Shown: positions 28,031-37,137, counted from the stretch's first letter. The stretch: DNA of 64,000 bases from Bog-473 sp963824195 (GCA_963824195.1 CAWGOJ010000006.1:1-64000), one strand, 5' to 3'. The notes: generated by a model not told the origin, from the sequence alone. Translations and numbers: made by a program.

Positions 28031-28858
28031 ATGGAGGCGGCCTTCTTCGACCTGGACAAGACGGTCATCGACCGCGCGTCGATCGCCGCGTTCGGGCGGC
28101 CGTTCCTCAAGGGCGGCCTCATCAACCGCCGGCTGGTGGCGCGGGCCGCCATGTCGCAGCTGATCTACCTCTACTTCGGCGCCGACGAGGAGCGGCTGGT
28201 CCGGGTGCGCGAGTCCATGCTGGCCGTGACGAAGGGCTGGGACCGCGCCCAGGTGCGCCAGATCGTGCGCGAGACGATGCTCCAGACGATGGAGCCGATC
28301 ATGTACGCCGAGGCGCTCGAGCTCATGGAACTGCACCGGGCGGCCGGACATCGCGTCTACCTGGTGTCGGCCTCACCCGAGGAGATCGTGCTGCCCCTGG
28401 CCGACCTTCTCGGTGTCGACGGGGCCATCTGCTCCCGGGGCGAGGTGGACGAGCAGGGCCGCTACACGGGCCACATGGCCTTCTACGCCTACGGCGAGTC
28501 CAAGGCGACTGCCATGCGCGAGTTGGCCGAGCGCACAGGACTCGACCTGTCCTCGAGCAGCGCCTATTCGGACTCGGCCACCGATCTCCCGATGCTCGAG
28601 GCGGTCGGGCGGCCGGTGGCGGTCAACCCCGATCGCGCGCTGGCGAAGATCGCACGGGAGCGGGGCTGGGAGGTACGCAACTTCACCAAGCCGGTCCGCC
28701 TACGGGACCGAGTCGGGCGTACGACACCGGTCGTGACGACGAGCCTCGCCGTGGCCGGCGCGGCGCTCATCTTGTGGCGGCGCGGCGTGCGCAGCCGCCA
28801 CGCGCGCGGAAGGCCGGCGGTCGCCCGGGCCGAACTCGTTCCGAGCTCGATGAGCTAG
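28031..28858 (+). CDS. HAD-superfamily subfamily IB hydrolase (SerB-like phosphatase)
   Basis: The 275-residue protein starts AAFFDLDKTVID, the HAD motif I with the nucleophile in FDLDKT. Motif II is VYLVSASPEE (about residue 118) and motif III/IV is YGESKATAMRELAE with YSDSATDLPMLEAVGRPVAVNPD (about residues 180-200). This is the IB layout of SerB and related phosphatases. A hydrophobic stretch (TSLAVAGAALILWRRG, about 240-255) near the C-terminus suggests a membrane tether. The substrate is unknown. Its TAG stop overlaps the stop of a convergent micro-gene through the palindrome CTAG. Confidence 0.88.
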   Translation: MEAAFFDLDKTVIDRASIAAFGRPFLKGGLINRRLVARAAMSQLIYLYFGADEERLVRVRESMLAVTKGWDRAQVRQIVRETMLQTMEPIMYAEALELMELHRAAGHRVYLVSASPEEIVLPLADLLGVDGAICSRGEVDEQGRYTGHMAFYAYGESKATAMRELAERTGLDLSSSSAYSDSATDLPMLEAVGRPVAVNPDRALAKIARERGWEVRNFTKPVRLRDRVGRTTPVVTTSLAVAGAALILWRRGVRSRHARGRPAVARAELVPSSMS

Positions 28859-28929
28859 CTGTTCTGCAGGCGACGGGCGGCGATGACGCCGAGGGCGACC
28901 AGCAGGGCCAGGATGAGCAGCTTCTTCAT
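28855..28929 (-). CDS. Putative 24-residue membrane micro-protein
   Basis: A very short frame reads MKKLLILALL through ARRLQNS, with a lysine-rich start, one hydrophobic helix of about 15 residues and a basic end. I recall similar tiny MKKLL-type proteins in actinobacterial genomes, usually unannotated. It shares the CTAG at 28855-28858 with the HAD gene, so both stop codons come from one palindrome. No clear ribosome-binding site is visible. The composition supports coding, but this is a tentative call. Confidence 0.45.
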   Translation of the reverse strand: MKKLLILALLVALGVIAARRLQNS

Positions 28930-28949
28930 GGGCAGGGAGCCTAGGCGCG

Positions 28950-29888
28950 CTAGACGGTGAGCAAATCACGCGCACCGGTGTCCGAGGACGGGTGGCGCAG
29001 CTTGGACATGGCCCGGGCCTCGATCTGGCGGATCCGTTCCCGGGTGAGGTTGAAGTGCTCGCCGACTTCTTCGAGCGTGCGGGGCTCGCCCCGGTCCAGA
29101 CCGAAGCGCAGGCGCAGGATCTCGCGCTCGCGCTCGTCGAGCGGCGAGAGCAGCCGGCCGATCTCGTCGGGCAGTAACGACACCGCAGCGACCTCGAAGG
29201 GGGACTCGGCGGACCGGTCCTCGACCACGTCGCCCAGCTCGGCGTCCCCGTCCTCGCGCAGCGGTTCGGACAACGACAGCGGCTCGGCTCGGAACCGCAG
29301 GGCCTCGACGAGCTTGTCCTCGGGCATCTCGACCTCGACGCCGAGCTCGGCCAGGGTGGCGGGCCGGCCCAGCTTCAGCTCGAGCCGCGCCTGGGCCTTC
29401 TGCACCCGGGCCAGGGTGTCGCCGGCATGGACAGGCAGGCGAATTGTGCGCCCGGTGTTGGCGATGCCGCGGGTGATGGCCTGGCGGATCCACCAGGTGG
29501 CGTACGTGGAGAACTTGAAGCCCTTGCGCCAGTCGAACTTCTCGACCGCATGCATGAGGCCGAGATTCCCCTCCTGGATCAGGTCGAGCAGGGGCAGGCC
29601 CGACGCCTGGTACTTCTTGGCGATCGACACCACCAGCCGGAGGTTCGACTGCACGAACGTCTGCTGCGCCTGCTCGCCCTCCATCACGGCGCGTCGGAGC
29701 TCACGCTTCTTCGCCGTCGTGATCCCCTTGGCCGCCTTGGCGACCTCGGCCTCGGCGTCCCGCCCGGCCTCGATGGCCTGGGCGAGGCGTACCTCGTCGT
29801 CCTTGGTCAGCAGTGGGTACTGACCGATGTCTGTCAGGTAGAGCCGGACGAGATCCTCGTCGTCGCGCTCGATTCGTTCCTTTGCCAA
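28950..29888 (-). CDS. Sigma-70 family RNA polymerase sigma factor (RpoD/SigA-like, short)
   Basis: The 312-residue protein has region 1.2 DLVRLYLTDIGQYPLLTKDDEVRLAQAIE, region 2 FVQSNLRLVVSIAKKYQASGLPLLDLIQEGNLGLMHAVEKFDWRKGFKFSTYATWWIRQAITRGIANTGRTIRLPVH, region 3 and a complete region 4 (SPLDEREREILRLRFGL…RTLEEVGEHFNLTRERIRQIEARAMSKLRHP). It lacks the acidic N-terminal region 1.1, so it resembles the short principal-like (group 1/2, SigB/HrdB-type) factors of actinobacteria. It recognises -35 and -10 promoter elements. Confidence 0.93.
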   Translation of the reverse strand: MAKERIERDDEDLVRLYLTDIGQYPLLTKDDEVRLAQAIEAGRDAEAEVAKAAKGITTAKKRELRRAVMEGEQAQQTFVQSNLRLVVSIAKKYQASGLPLLDLIQEGNLGLMHAVEKFDWRKGFKFSTYATWWIRQAITRGIANTGRTIRLPVHAGDTLARVQKAQARLELKLGRPATLAELGVEVEMPEDKLVEALRFRAEPLSLSEPLREDGDAELGDVVEDRSAESPFEVAAVSLLPDEIGRLLSPLDEREREILRLRFGLDRGEPRTLEEVGEHFNLTRERIRQIEARAMSKLRHPSSDTGARDLLTV

Positions 29889-30017
29889 GATCGTCGCCTA
29901 ACCTTCCGTCCCGTGGCCTCGGCAGGGGGACCTGGCCGGGCTGTCGCGCTCGTCATTGGCAGCTGGCGGCGCCCGTTCGCGGCGCGTGTGGGCTGCGGAG
30001 ATAGTGTAATGGCACTG

Positions 30018-30611
30018 TCAAGATGGGCGTACAGCAGGGAAAACGCGCGTTCCCTCAAACGCCCGTTCAATTTCGGACCGGAGCTTCTCGCCCCCTCCGG
30101 GCCCCTCCGGGAGGGCGCCCAGAACGGCCTGACCGCCGCGGATCTCGGCGGCCGATTCCCGGCGTGCCTCCACCAGGACCTCCATGACCGGCCCCTCGCT
30201 GACCGGGGAGGCCGTCCGCAGGTGGGTCTCGTAGACCGCCCTCAGCAGCGGGAGAACGGCCCCGACCAAGGCCTCGGCACGCACCACGCCCTCGGGCTCG
30301 GCCGCCAGGGTCTCGAGCGCCTCCGCCAGGGGGCCGGCCGGGGCCGTCACCAGTCCGGCCGGGTCCACGCCGGCCCGCACGGGCAGCCGCTCGGCCCAGC
30401 GACCCGCCAGCGCCCCATGGCGCCTCGAGGTGGCGGCCCAGAAGACCCTCAGCTCGGCCTCATTCTCGTCGGTACCGCCGGGCCCGGTCGCCCATCGACC
30501 GGTCAGCTCGAAGATCCGGTGCTCCACCCAGCAGTACGTGCCCACGAGCCCCGCCAACCCGTCGATGCCTCGCCACTCGCCGCGGGCATCGCCGGTGGCG
30601 GCGTCAGGCAC
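30018..30611 (-). CDS. Conserved hypothetical helical protein downstream of nadE
   Basis: The GTG at 30611 is chosen because it overlaps the nadE stop by 8 bp and because upstream sequence in this frame is low-complexity. The 197-residue product is predicted all-helical, with LVGTYCWVEHRIFELTGRWA and FWAATSRRHGALAGRWAERLP, a distribution of E and H residues reminiscent of ferritin-like proteins. No metal-binding ExxH pair can be claimed with certainty. It has no signal or TM segment. Tight coupling to nadE suggests co-expression. Function unknown. Confidence 0.65.
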   Translation of the reverse strand: MPDAATGDARGEWRGIDGLAGLVGTYCWVEHRIFELTGRWATGPGGTDENEAELRVFWAATSRRHGALAGRWAERLPVRAGVDPAGLVTAPAGPLAEALETLAAEPEGVVRAEALVGAVLPLLRAVYETHLRTASPVSEGPVMEVLVEARRESAAEIRGGQAVLGALPEGPGGGEKLRSEIERAFEGTRVFPAVRPS

Positions 30612-32343
30612 CCCCCGACTCCTCGAGCGCCGAGGAGCGGTAGCGGTTGGTGATAGGCATGCGGCGGTCCTTGCCGAAGGCCTTGGTGGTGATGCGCACG
30701 CCCGGTGGCATCTGGCGCCGCTTGTACTCGGCGCCATCGACCAGCCGGACGACCCGGTCGACCACGGCGGGGTCGAAGCCCTCCGCCACCAGGTCCGCCG
30801 CGGTGAGGTCGCGCTCGACGTAGCCCTGGAGCACCGGATCGAGGTCCTCGTACGGAGGGAGCGACTGGTCGTCGCGCTGATCCGGTCGCAGCTCGGCCGA
30901 GGGGGGCTTGTCGAGGACGCTGTCGGGGATCGGACCCGGCAGTCCTTCGAGCACCGCCTGGGTGTTGCGGTGGCGACACAACTCGTAGACCAGTGTCTTG
31001 GGCACGTCCTTGATCACCGCGAACCCGCCCGCCGAGTCGCCGTAGAGCGTGGAGTAGCCGGTGGCCATCTCGCTCTTGTTCCCCGTCGTCAGCACGATCC
31101 ACCCCTTGGCGTTGGAGACCGCCATCAGCAGCACGCCGCGTAGGCGCGACTGCAGGTTCTCGTCGGTCAGCCCGGACGGCTCGCGCCCGAGCACCGGGGC
31201 CAGCATGGAGGCGAAGGCGATGTGCGCCTCCTCGATCGGTACCACCTTGAGATCGATCCCCAGCCGCTCGGCCAGGAGGCCGGCGTCATGGCGCGACCCC
31301 TCGCTCGAATAGCGCGACGGCATGGAGAGGCCGTGCACCCGCTCGGCGCCGATGGCGTCCACCGCGATCGCCGCCACGAGCGAAGAGTCGATGCCGCCCG
31401 ATAGACCGATGACCGCCTCCGAGAACCCGTTCTTGCGCAGGTAGTCCCGGGTGCCCAGCACCAGTGCGGCGTAGACCTCGGCGTGGTCGCTCAGCGCGGG
31501 CCGCAGCGGCGCCGGTGCCAGCGCCAGCCGCTCGCCCCGCCGGGGCTCGCTCACCACGATCCTGGGCAGGAGTTCGGTGACGGCGTGGGGCCGGTGCGGT
31601 CCGACGGGGAGGTCCACGACCACCAGATCGGTGGCGAACTGCGCGCCCGAGCCGACCAGGGTCCCGTCCGCCACCACAATGAGGGAATCGCCGTCGAAGA
31701 CCAGTTCGTCCTGCCCGCCCACCTGGTTCACGTACGCGATGGCGCACCCAGCCTCGGCCACCCGGCCCCGCAGCATGTCGAGACGCTCGACACGCCGGCC
31801 GCGGTTGTACGGCGAGGCGTTGAGATTCACAGCGACGTCGGCCCCGGCGCGGCCTGCGTGTGCGACGGGGCCGTCGTCGAACCAGACGTCCTCGCAGATG
31901 GACACGCCGACCCAGGCACCGGCGACGCCGAAGAGGGGCGGCGGCTCGTCACTGGGCACGAACCACCGCTGCTCGTCGAAAACGCCGTAGTTCGGGAGGA
32001 AGCGCTTGCGGTACACGCCCACGACGCGGCCGTCGGCGCAGACTGCCGCCGCATTGGCCAGCCCCACACCTCCGGGGGCGGCGCCGACGAACCCGACGAC
32101 GACCGCGCACTGCCCTGTGGCGGCGGCGACCTTCTCGAGCGCGGCCACGTTGTCGGCCACGAACCCCGGCTTGAGCAGGAGGTCCTCAGGCGGGTAGCCG
32201 GGGATGGCCAGTTCGGGCACGACGCAGATGTCGGCCCCCGCCGCCTCGGCGGCGGCCAGCGCACCGAGGATCCGCTCCACGTTGCCGGAAAGGTCGCCCA
32301 CGACGGTGTTGAGCTGCGCGGCGGCCAGGCGCAGGTGCGGCAT
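30604..32343 (-). CDS. nadE: Glutamine-dependent NAD+ synthetase
   Basis: The 579-residue enzyme converts nicotinate adenine dinucleotide to NAD+ with ATP and glutamine. The N-terminal nitrilase-type amidase shows the triad regions VPELAIPGYPPEDLL (Glu), YRKRFLPNYGVFDEQRWF (Lys) and VSICEDVWF (Cys). The C-terminal synthetase shows the PP-loop GLSGGIDSSLVAAIAVDAIG, LTTGNKSEMATGYSTLYGD and PPSAELRPDQRDDQSLPPYEDLD. The length fits the two-domain class of about 580 residues. It begins divergently from glnA with about 95 bp between. Confidence 0.95.
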   Translation of the reverse strand: MPHLRLAAAQLNTVVGDLSGNVERILGALAAAEAAGADICVVPELAIPGYPPEDLLLKPGFVADNVAALEKVAAATGQCAVVVGFVGAAPGGVGLANAAAVCADGRVVGVYRKRFLPNYGVFDEQRWFVPSDEPPPLFGVAGAWVGVSICEDVWFDDGPVAHAGRAGADVAVNLNASPYNRGRRVERLDMLRGRVAEAGCAIAYVNQVGGQDELVFDGDSLIVVADGTLVGSGAQFATDLVVVDLPVGPHRPHAVTELLPRIVVSEPRRGERLALAPAPLRPALSDHAEVYAALVLGTRDYLRKNGFSEAVIGLSGGIDSSLVAAIAVDAIGAERVHGLSMPSRYSSEGSRHDAGLLAERLGIDLKVVPIEEAHIAFASMLAPVLGREPSGLTDENLQSRLRGVLLMAVSNAKGWIVLTTGNKSEMATGYSTLYGDSAGGFAVIKDVPKTLVYELCRHRNTQAVLEGLPGPIPDSVLDKPPSAELRPDQRDDQSLPPYEDLDPVLQGYVERDLTAADLVAEGFDPAVVDRVVRLVDGAEYKRRQMPPGVRITTKAFGKDRRMPITNRYRSSALEESGGA

Positions 32344-32380
32344 CGTCCCAGATTACCGGTGGTCCCGGCCGACCCGATGG

Positions 32381-32416
32381 GCCCCCCGTGCGGAGGCCCC
32401 CGGAGGAGCGGGGGGC
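32381..32416. promoter_or_regulatory. GC-rich inverted repeat upstream of glnA
   Basis: GCCCCCCG (32381-32388) and CGGGGGGC (32409-32416) are perfect complements separated by 20 nt, just before the glnA start at 32439. It could be a regulatory hairpin in the leader or simply part of the shared promoter region. Confidence 0.35.
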
Positions 32417-32438
32417 GCGGGCATGCGAAGCTACTGCG

Positions 32439-33773
32439 GTGCAAAGCCAGCGGGACTACGTGCTCCGGACCGTGGAGGAGCGGGGCATCCGCTTCGTCCA
32501 GTTGTGGTTCACCGATGTGCTGGGGACCCCCAAGGGGTTCAACATCACCTCGGCGGAGCTGGAGAACGCGCTCGACGAGGGGATGACCTTCGACGGCTCC
32601 GCCATCGACGGGTTCAGCCGGGTCCAGGAGGCCGACGTGCTGGCCCGCCCCGACCCCAAGACGTTCCAGATGCTGCCCTGGCACCAGGACGACGCGCAGG
32701 TGGCCCGCGTGTTCTGCGACATCGCCAATCTGGACGGCACCCCCTTCGAGGGCGACCCCCGGCACGCGCTGCGGCGCACGCTCGAGCGCGCGCGGGCGGC
32801 CGGCTACACGTTCTTCGCCTCGCCCGAGGTGGAGTTCTTCTACTTCGCCGACGCGGACCCGGAGCGGGGCCCCGTGACTCTCGACTCCGGCTCGTACTTC
32901 GACCTCACGGTGGCCGACCTGACCAGCAACCTGCGCCGGCGGTCGGTGCTCATGCTCGAGGAGATGGGGATCCCGGTCGAGCACACCCAGCACGAGGACG
33001 CTCGCAGCCAGCACGAGATCGACCTGCGCTACACCGACGCGCTCACGATGGCCGACACCGTGATGACCACCCGCATGGTGATCAAGGAGATGGCGCGCCA
33101 GGAGGGGGTGTTCGCCTCCTTCATGCCCAAGCCGCTCGGAGGCGTGCAGGGCTCGGGCATGCATACCCACATTTCGCTCTGGGAGGGCGAGCGCAACGCG
33201 TTCGTCGACGAGAACGACCGCTACGGGCTCTCAGAGGTGGCGCGCCGCTTCATCGCGGGCCTGCTGCACCACGCGCGCGAGATCACCGCCGTCACCAACC
33301 AGTGGGTCAACTCCTACAAGCGCCTCATCGGGGGATACGAGGCGCCCGTCCACGTCAGCTGGGCGCGCAACAACCGCTCGGCGCTGGTGCGGGTACCCGT
33401 CGTCAAGATGGGCAAGGCCGATTCCACCCGCCTGGAGTACCGGGCACCGGACAGCGCGTGCAATCCCTACCTGGCCTTCGCCGTGATCCTCGCCGCCGGG
33501 CTGCGCGGCATCGCCGAGGACTACCCGCTCCCGCCCGAGGCGGACGACAACCTGTTCAGCCTGACACCCAAGGAGCTGGCCAAGAAGGGGATCGAGCCAC
33601 TTCCCTCGAGCCTGCACGACGCCGTCAACGAGATGGAGGGCTCCGAGCTGCTGGCCGACACGCTGGGCGACCACGTCTTCGAGTGGTTCATCCGCAACAA
33701 GCGCGAGGAGTGGGACGCCTACCAGGTCCAGGTCACACAGTTCGAGCTGGACCGTTACCTGCCCCTGCTCTGA
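32439..33773 (+). CDS. glnA: Type I glutamine synthetase, GlnA2-like
   Basis: The 444-residue protein makes glutamine from glutamate, ammonia and ATP, or in some GlnA2 homologues a gamma-glutamyl amide. It shows LWFTDVLGTPKGFNI, the DGSAIDGF motif, metal-binding SPEVEFFYF, KPLGGVQGSGMHTHIS (ATP-binding region), NSYKRLIGGYEAPV and RLEYRAPDSACNPYL. The adenylylation-site region reads DDNLFSLTP, with Phe where adenylylated enzymes have Tyr, so GlnE control is unlikely. The GTG start is chosen because homologues begin QSQRDYVLRT. A GlnR-like gene follows 12 bp later. Confidence 0.9.
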   Translation: MQSQRDYVLRTVEERGIRFVQLWFTDVLGTPKGFNITSAELENALDEGMTFDGSAIDGFSRVQEADVLARPDPKTFQMLPWHQDDAQVARVFCDIANLDGTPFEGDPRHALRRTLERARAAGYTFFASPEVEFFYFADADPERGPVTLDSGSYFDLTVADLTSNLRRRSVLMLEEMGIPVEHTQHEDARSQHEIDLRYTDALTMADTVMTTRMVIKEMARQEGVFASFMPKPLGGVQGSGMHTHISLWEGERNAFVDENDRYGLSEVARRFIAGLLHHAREITAVTNQWVNSYKRLIGGYEAPVHVSWARNNRSALVRVPVVKMGKADSTRLEYRAPDSACNPYLAFAVILAAGLRGIAEDYPLPPEADDNLFSLTPKELAKKGIEPLPSSLHDAVNEMEGSELLADTLGDHVFEWFIRNKREEWDAYQVQVTQFELDRYLPLL

Positions 33774-33785
33774 CCCTGACCGACG

Positions 33786-34541
33786 ATGGACCCCCTCCTC
33801 TGCTTCCCCGCCGACCTGCCCGCCGAGGTGACCCTCGCGCTGCAAAACGCCGGGCTCGGGCACCACGGCGTGGCGGGGCCGGAGGAGATCGCCGAACCCG
33901 GGTCCGACGGTCGCACCGTGGGCTACTCAGGCGCGCTCGTCGTCGCCGGTGACGACATGACGACCGCCGTCGCGTTCTGCCGGCATCTCCGCCTGCGCGA
34001 GGTGCCCATGACGCCGCTGCTCCTGGCCATCGGGTCGGACCAGGTGGGTGAGCTGCTGCTGCGCGACGACCTCTACGACGACTTCTGCGTGCTGCCGGCC
34101 CGACCCGAGGAGCTCGTGGCGCGTCTGCAGCACCTCTTCTGGCGCACCGGGCAGAGTCTGCGACCCGACATCATCGAGTACGGGCCGTTGATGCTCAACC
34201 TCGAGACGTACCAGGCGGCCGTCGCGGGCCGAGTCCTCGACCTGACCTACATGGAGTATGAGCTGTTGCGCTTCCTGGCCGGCCACCCGGCCAAGGTCTT
34301 CACGCGCGAGACCCTGCTCAGCCGGGTCTGGGGCTACGAGTACTACGGCGGCGCACGGACCGTCGACGTCCACATCCGGCGCCTGCGGGCCAAGCTCGGC
34401 GAGGAGCACGCACATCTGATCCAAACCGTGCGCTCGGTGGGCTACCGCTTCGGGCAGGTCGCCTGGCACCCCGGTGTGGCCCAGCGCAACGGCGGGCAGG
34501 CGCCGGCCGCCGCGCCCGCCGCTCAGACGACCGGCGCGTAG
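33786..34541 (+). CDS. glnR: GlnR-like atypical response regulator
   Basis: The 251-residue protein has a degenerate receiver (residues 1-115; GALVVAGDDMTTAVAFCRHL lacks the usual phospho-acceptor setting) and an OmpR-type winged helix: LDLTYMEYELLRFLAGHPAKVFTRETLLSRVWGYEYYGGARTVDVHIRRLRAKLGEEHAHLIQTVRSVGYRF. This effector domain closely follows Streptomyces and mycobacterial GlnR, the nitrogen regulator. It lies 12 bp after glnA with no sensor kinase nearby. Its 3' end overlaps the convergent RidA gene by 19 bp. I infer control of nitrogen assimilation. Confidence 0.78.
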   Translation: MDPLLCFPADLPAEVTLALQNAGLGHHGVAGPEEIAEPGSDGRTVGYSGALVVAGDDMTTAVAFCRHLRLREVPMTPLLLAIGSDQVGELLLRDDLYDDFCVLPARPEELVARLQHLFWRTGQSLRPDIIEYGPLMLNLETYQAAVAGRVLDLTYMEYELLRFLAGHPAKVFTRETLLSRVWGYEYYGGARTVDVHIRRLRAKLGEEHAHLIQTVRSVGYRFGQVAWHPGVAQRNGGQAPAAAPAAQTTGA

Positions 34542-34891
34542 GCCCAGGCCTCGACCTCGGCCCGGGCGCCGAGCGGCAGGGCCGCCACCGCCACCGCCGA
34601 GCGGGTGGGCCGGTTCTCGCTGAAGTACTCCACCCAGACCTCGTTCACCGCGGCGAAGTCACCCATGTCGACGAGGTACAGCGTGGTCTTGACCACGTCG
34701 GCCAGGGTCGCCCCCTCAATGGCCAGCACCTCGGCCACGTTCTGGAGCGCCTGGCGGAGCTCGGCGACCGTGCCGCCGGACACGAGGGTCGGCGCGCCCG
34801 AGTCGTCGGTGCTCAGGCCGATCTGGCCCGAGGTGACGACCCAGTCGCCCACGCGGCGAACGGGGGAGTAGGGACCGACGGCAGGGCTCAT
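34523..34891 (-). CDS. RidA family protein (enamine/imine deaminase type)
   Basis: The 122-residue protein begins MSPAVGPYSPVRRVGDWVVTSGQIGLSTD, the typical RidA opening with the substrate-binding GPYS, and ends in RPTRSAVAVAALPLGARAEVEAWAY, where the arginine of the RSAVAVA segment binds the carboxylate of the imine. RidA proteins trim reactive enamines made by PLP enzymes. The ATG is preceded by GAGAGGAGCCCC, a good ribosome-binding site. It ends overlapping the convergent glnR-like gene. Confidence 0.9.
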   Translation of the reverse strand: MSPAVGPYSPVRRVGDWVVTSGQIGLSTDDSGAPTLVSGGTVAELRQALQNVAEVLAIEGATLADVVKTTLYLVDMGDFAAVNEVWVEYFSENRPTRSAVAVAALPLGARAEVEAWAYAPVV

Positions 34892-34901
34892 GGGGCTCCT
34901 C

Positions 34902-36618
34902 TCAACGGCCCGATGGTGCCACGTCGCGGAACGGAGCACGCACGGCGGCGCGCCGGGTGGGCCAGCGCGCGGGGAGCCCGTCGGCGATCCAGGCCGCCGC
35001 CAGCGTGGCGACGAACACGGCGTCGGAACCGTTGACGGGCCAGCGCTCCTCTTCGTGGAGCCGGACGACGACCTCGGGCATGTCGCGGGCGGCCAGGATG
35101 CCGAAGGAGCGAATGGTGAGGTCGACCGGCGCGCCCGCACCGTCAACGGCGATGCCCTCGCTCCACACCATCCCGAGCGCCTGGTGCACCGCGCCCAGCG
35201 CGTAGGAGCGCAGGGTCACGGGGCACAGGACCTCGCCCGCCCACACGTCGACCTCGACGCGGCCCCGCTCACCGTCGGCGAGGTGGAGTTCGACGCCGGC
35301 GCTCCCCGCGCCGAGCAACCTGACGTAGGCCTGGCCCGTGCCCGGCGAAGTGGGGGGACTCCCAGCGCATGGAGCGCCGCCAGAGTCTCGGCCCAGCCGG
35401 CACCGCGCAGATCGGGCGCCACCGGCGGGCCGGACACCTCGACCTGCTCCACGTGCACGCCCGGGCACAGCTCGCGCACCCGCGCCGCCAACGGCTCGAG
35501 GTCGGCCGAGCCCTCGGTAGTGGCGACGCGGACGATGCCGGTGCCGTCAGGGCGCAGGGCGATGGCCAGCGGCGGGCGCTTGGGGCCGCGCCGCACGACG
35601 TCCTCGCGGCGCCAAAGGACCCGGACGGCCTCACCGGTCTCGTCGGCCAGCTCCTGGGCACGGACCGGCACCGGGCTGCGCCGCTTGCCCCCGAAGGCGC
35701 CCCCGTTGGCCAGCGGTGTGGCGGGACGACCCCCGGGCCGGCTCCAACTGGCGTCTGGCTCGACGTAGGCGGGCTCGACCCAGGTGGTCTGCAGCGTGAG
35801 CGCCCACTCGCCCACAGGCAGCTCGACCGGGTGGGTCAGGGGCACGGTGCTGTTGCGGCCCTGCACGCGGCCGTGGACCGCCCGGGCGGTGCGCAGGTCA
35901 GGGGCCAGGGGCGCGTCGGCACCGAGCTGGACCAGCGCGCCGGGCGGGGCGGTGTCGTCCGCGAAGCCGCCGCCGCCGAGAACGACGTCGGGCCCCGAGG
36001 TCTGGAAGGCTGGGCCCTCGGCCTGGGCCCGCCAGGCGGCCAAGAGTGCATCACGGGACCGGGGCGCCGGCACACCGGGCGTCCCCTCAATGCCGAGCGC
36101 GTCGCAGGCTGCTTCGACGATGGACTGCCATCCGGTGCAGCGGCACAGGTGGGCGCGCAGACTCGCTTCGACGTCCCGTCGCGAGGGCGGGCCGCCCGAC
36201 CCCGTCTCGTCGAGCGCGGCGAGGCGCATCACGATGCCGGGAGTGCAGAAGCCGCACTGGCTCGCCCCGTGGGCGACGAAGGCGGCGGTCCATCGGTCGC
36301 GCCGATCGGGCGGCAGTCCCTCCACTGTGGTGACCCGGCGGCCGGCGATGCGGCGGACCGGCGTGACGCAGGCGACCCTGGGCGCGCCGTCGACCCACAC
36401 GGTGCAACACCCGCACTGCCCCTGCGGGCTGCAGCCGTCCTTGGCGGAGCGGCAGCCGAGCTCCTCGCGCAGCGCGTCGAGGAGGGAGATCGCGTCGGCG
36501 ACCGCGACGGCTTCACCGTTGAGGGTGAAGGAGACGGGCGTGGTGGCCGGCGGGGCGGCGACCGGTCCGGGAGCTGGTTCGGGTGTGGTGCCGGCGCCGC
36601 TCAGGGGGTCAGGTGCAC
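34902..36618 (-). pseudogene. 2Fe-2S ferredoxin domain fused to a shortened molybdenum-hydroxylase domain, frameshifted
   Basis: The N-terminal part has VSFTLNGEAVAVADA then GCRSAKDGCSPQGQCGCC and FVAHGASQCGFCTPGIVMRL plus LRAHLCRCTGWQSIV, the two 2Fe-2S clusters of a CoxS/XdhC-type small subunit. After about residue 170 it continues into a large-subunit fragment (GGAFGGKRRSPVPVRAQELADET), with most of the usual 750-residue Moco domain absent. The frame then jumps at a six-G run (35352-35357), beyond which QAYVRLLGAGSAGVELHLADGERGRVEVDVWAGE follows in the overlapping frame to 34902. At the start, GTG at 36618 meets a stop unless one base is added at the five-G run (36604-36608). It is either decayed or mis-assembled. 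Confidence 0.65.
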
Positions 36619-36631
36619 GGGCGCGCCGGGC

Positions 36632-36997
36632 TCAGCTGAACGAGGAGCCGCAGCCGCAGGTGCGGGTGGCGTTGGGGTTGGTGATGTGGAAGCCGGCGCC
36701 CTGCAGGCCGTCGCTGAAGTCGAGGGTCGACCCGGTCAACAGCTCGGCGCTCGCTGCGTCCACGACGACCCGGACCGAGCCGAACTCGCTCACGACGTCG
36801 TCGGACATGACCTCGGTGTCGAAGAACATCTCGTAGCTGTAGCCAGAGCAGCCACCCGGCTTCACGGCGACGCGCAACGCGAGCTCCTCGCCCTCCTCGT
36901 CGGCCAGCAGCTCGGCGACCTTCGCGGTGGCCTCGTCGCTGAGGGTGACCGGTGCCGGCTTCTTCCCGATGTTGACGGACGTGGAGATTGTCGTCAC
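36632..36997 (-). CDS. erpA: A-type iron-sulfur cluster carrier (ErpA/IscA)
   Basis: The 121-residue protein has the three conserved cysteines of A-type carriers: VKPGGCSGYSYEMFFD (first) and the C-terminal TRTCGCGSSF (second and third). It transfers Fe-S clusters to apo-proteins. The GTG start at 36997 is favoured by AGGAGG six nt upstream. It is divergent from mrp, another Fe-S-related gene, and lies next to the broken 2Fe-2S protein. Confidence 0.93.
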   Translation of the reverse strand: MTTISTSVNIGKKPAPVTLSDEATAKVAELLADEEGEELALRVAVKPGGCSGYSYEMFFDTEVMSDDVVSEFGSVRVVVDAASAELLTGSTLDFSDGLQGAGFHITNPNATRTCGCGSSFS

Positions 36998-37137
36998 TGG
37001 TTCCTCCTCATGAGCCCTGCGCCCCGGCGCTGGGTCGCTCGCGGTGCACCCTGCGCCGCGGACGCCTTCCATGTTACCGGCGGCGCCCTCGGAGCGACAC
37101 CCACCCGTGGCCGGACCGGAATTCGCTGTCACGCAGG

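Noticed and set aside
32381..32416. Riboswitch upstream of glnA
   Set aside because: Only a simple GC hairpin is visible; no glutamine-riboswitch-like core could be recognised by eye.
34892..35146. Long N-terminal extension of RidA
   Set aside because: It is the shadow of the broken 2Fe-2S gene; MSPAVGPYS with a good ribosome-binding site is the normal start.
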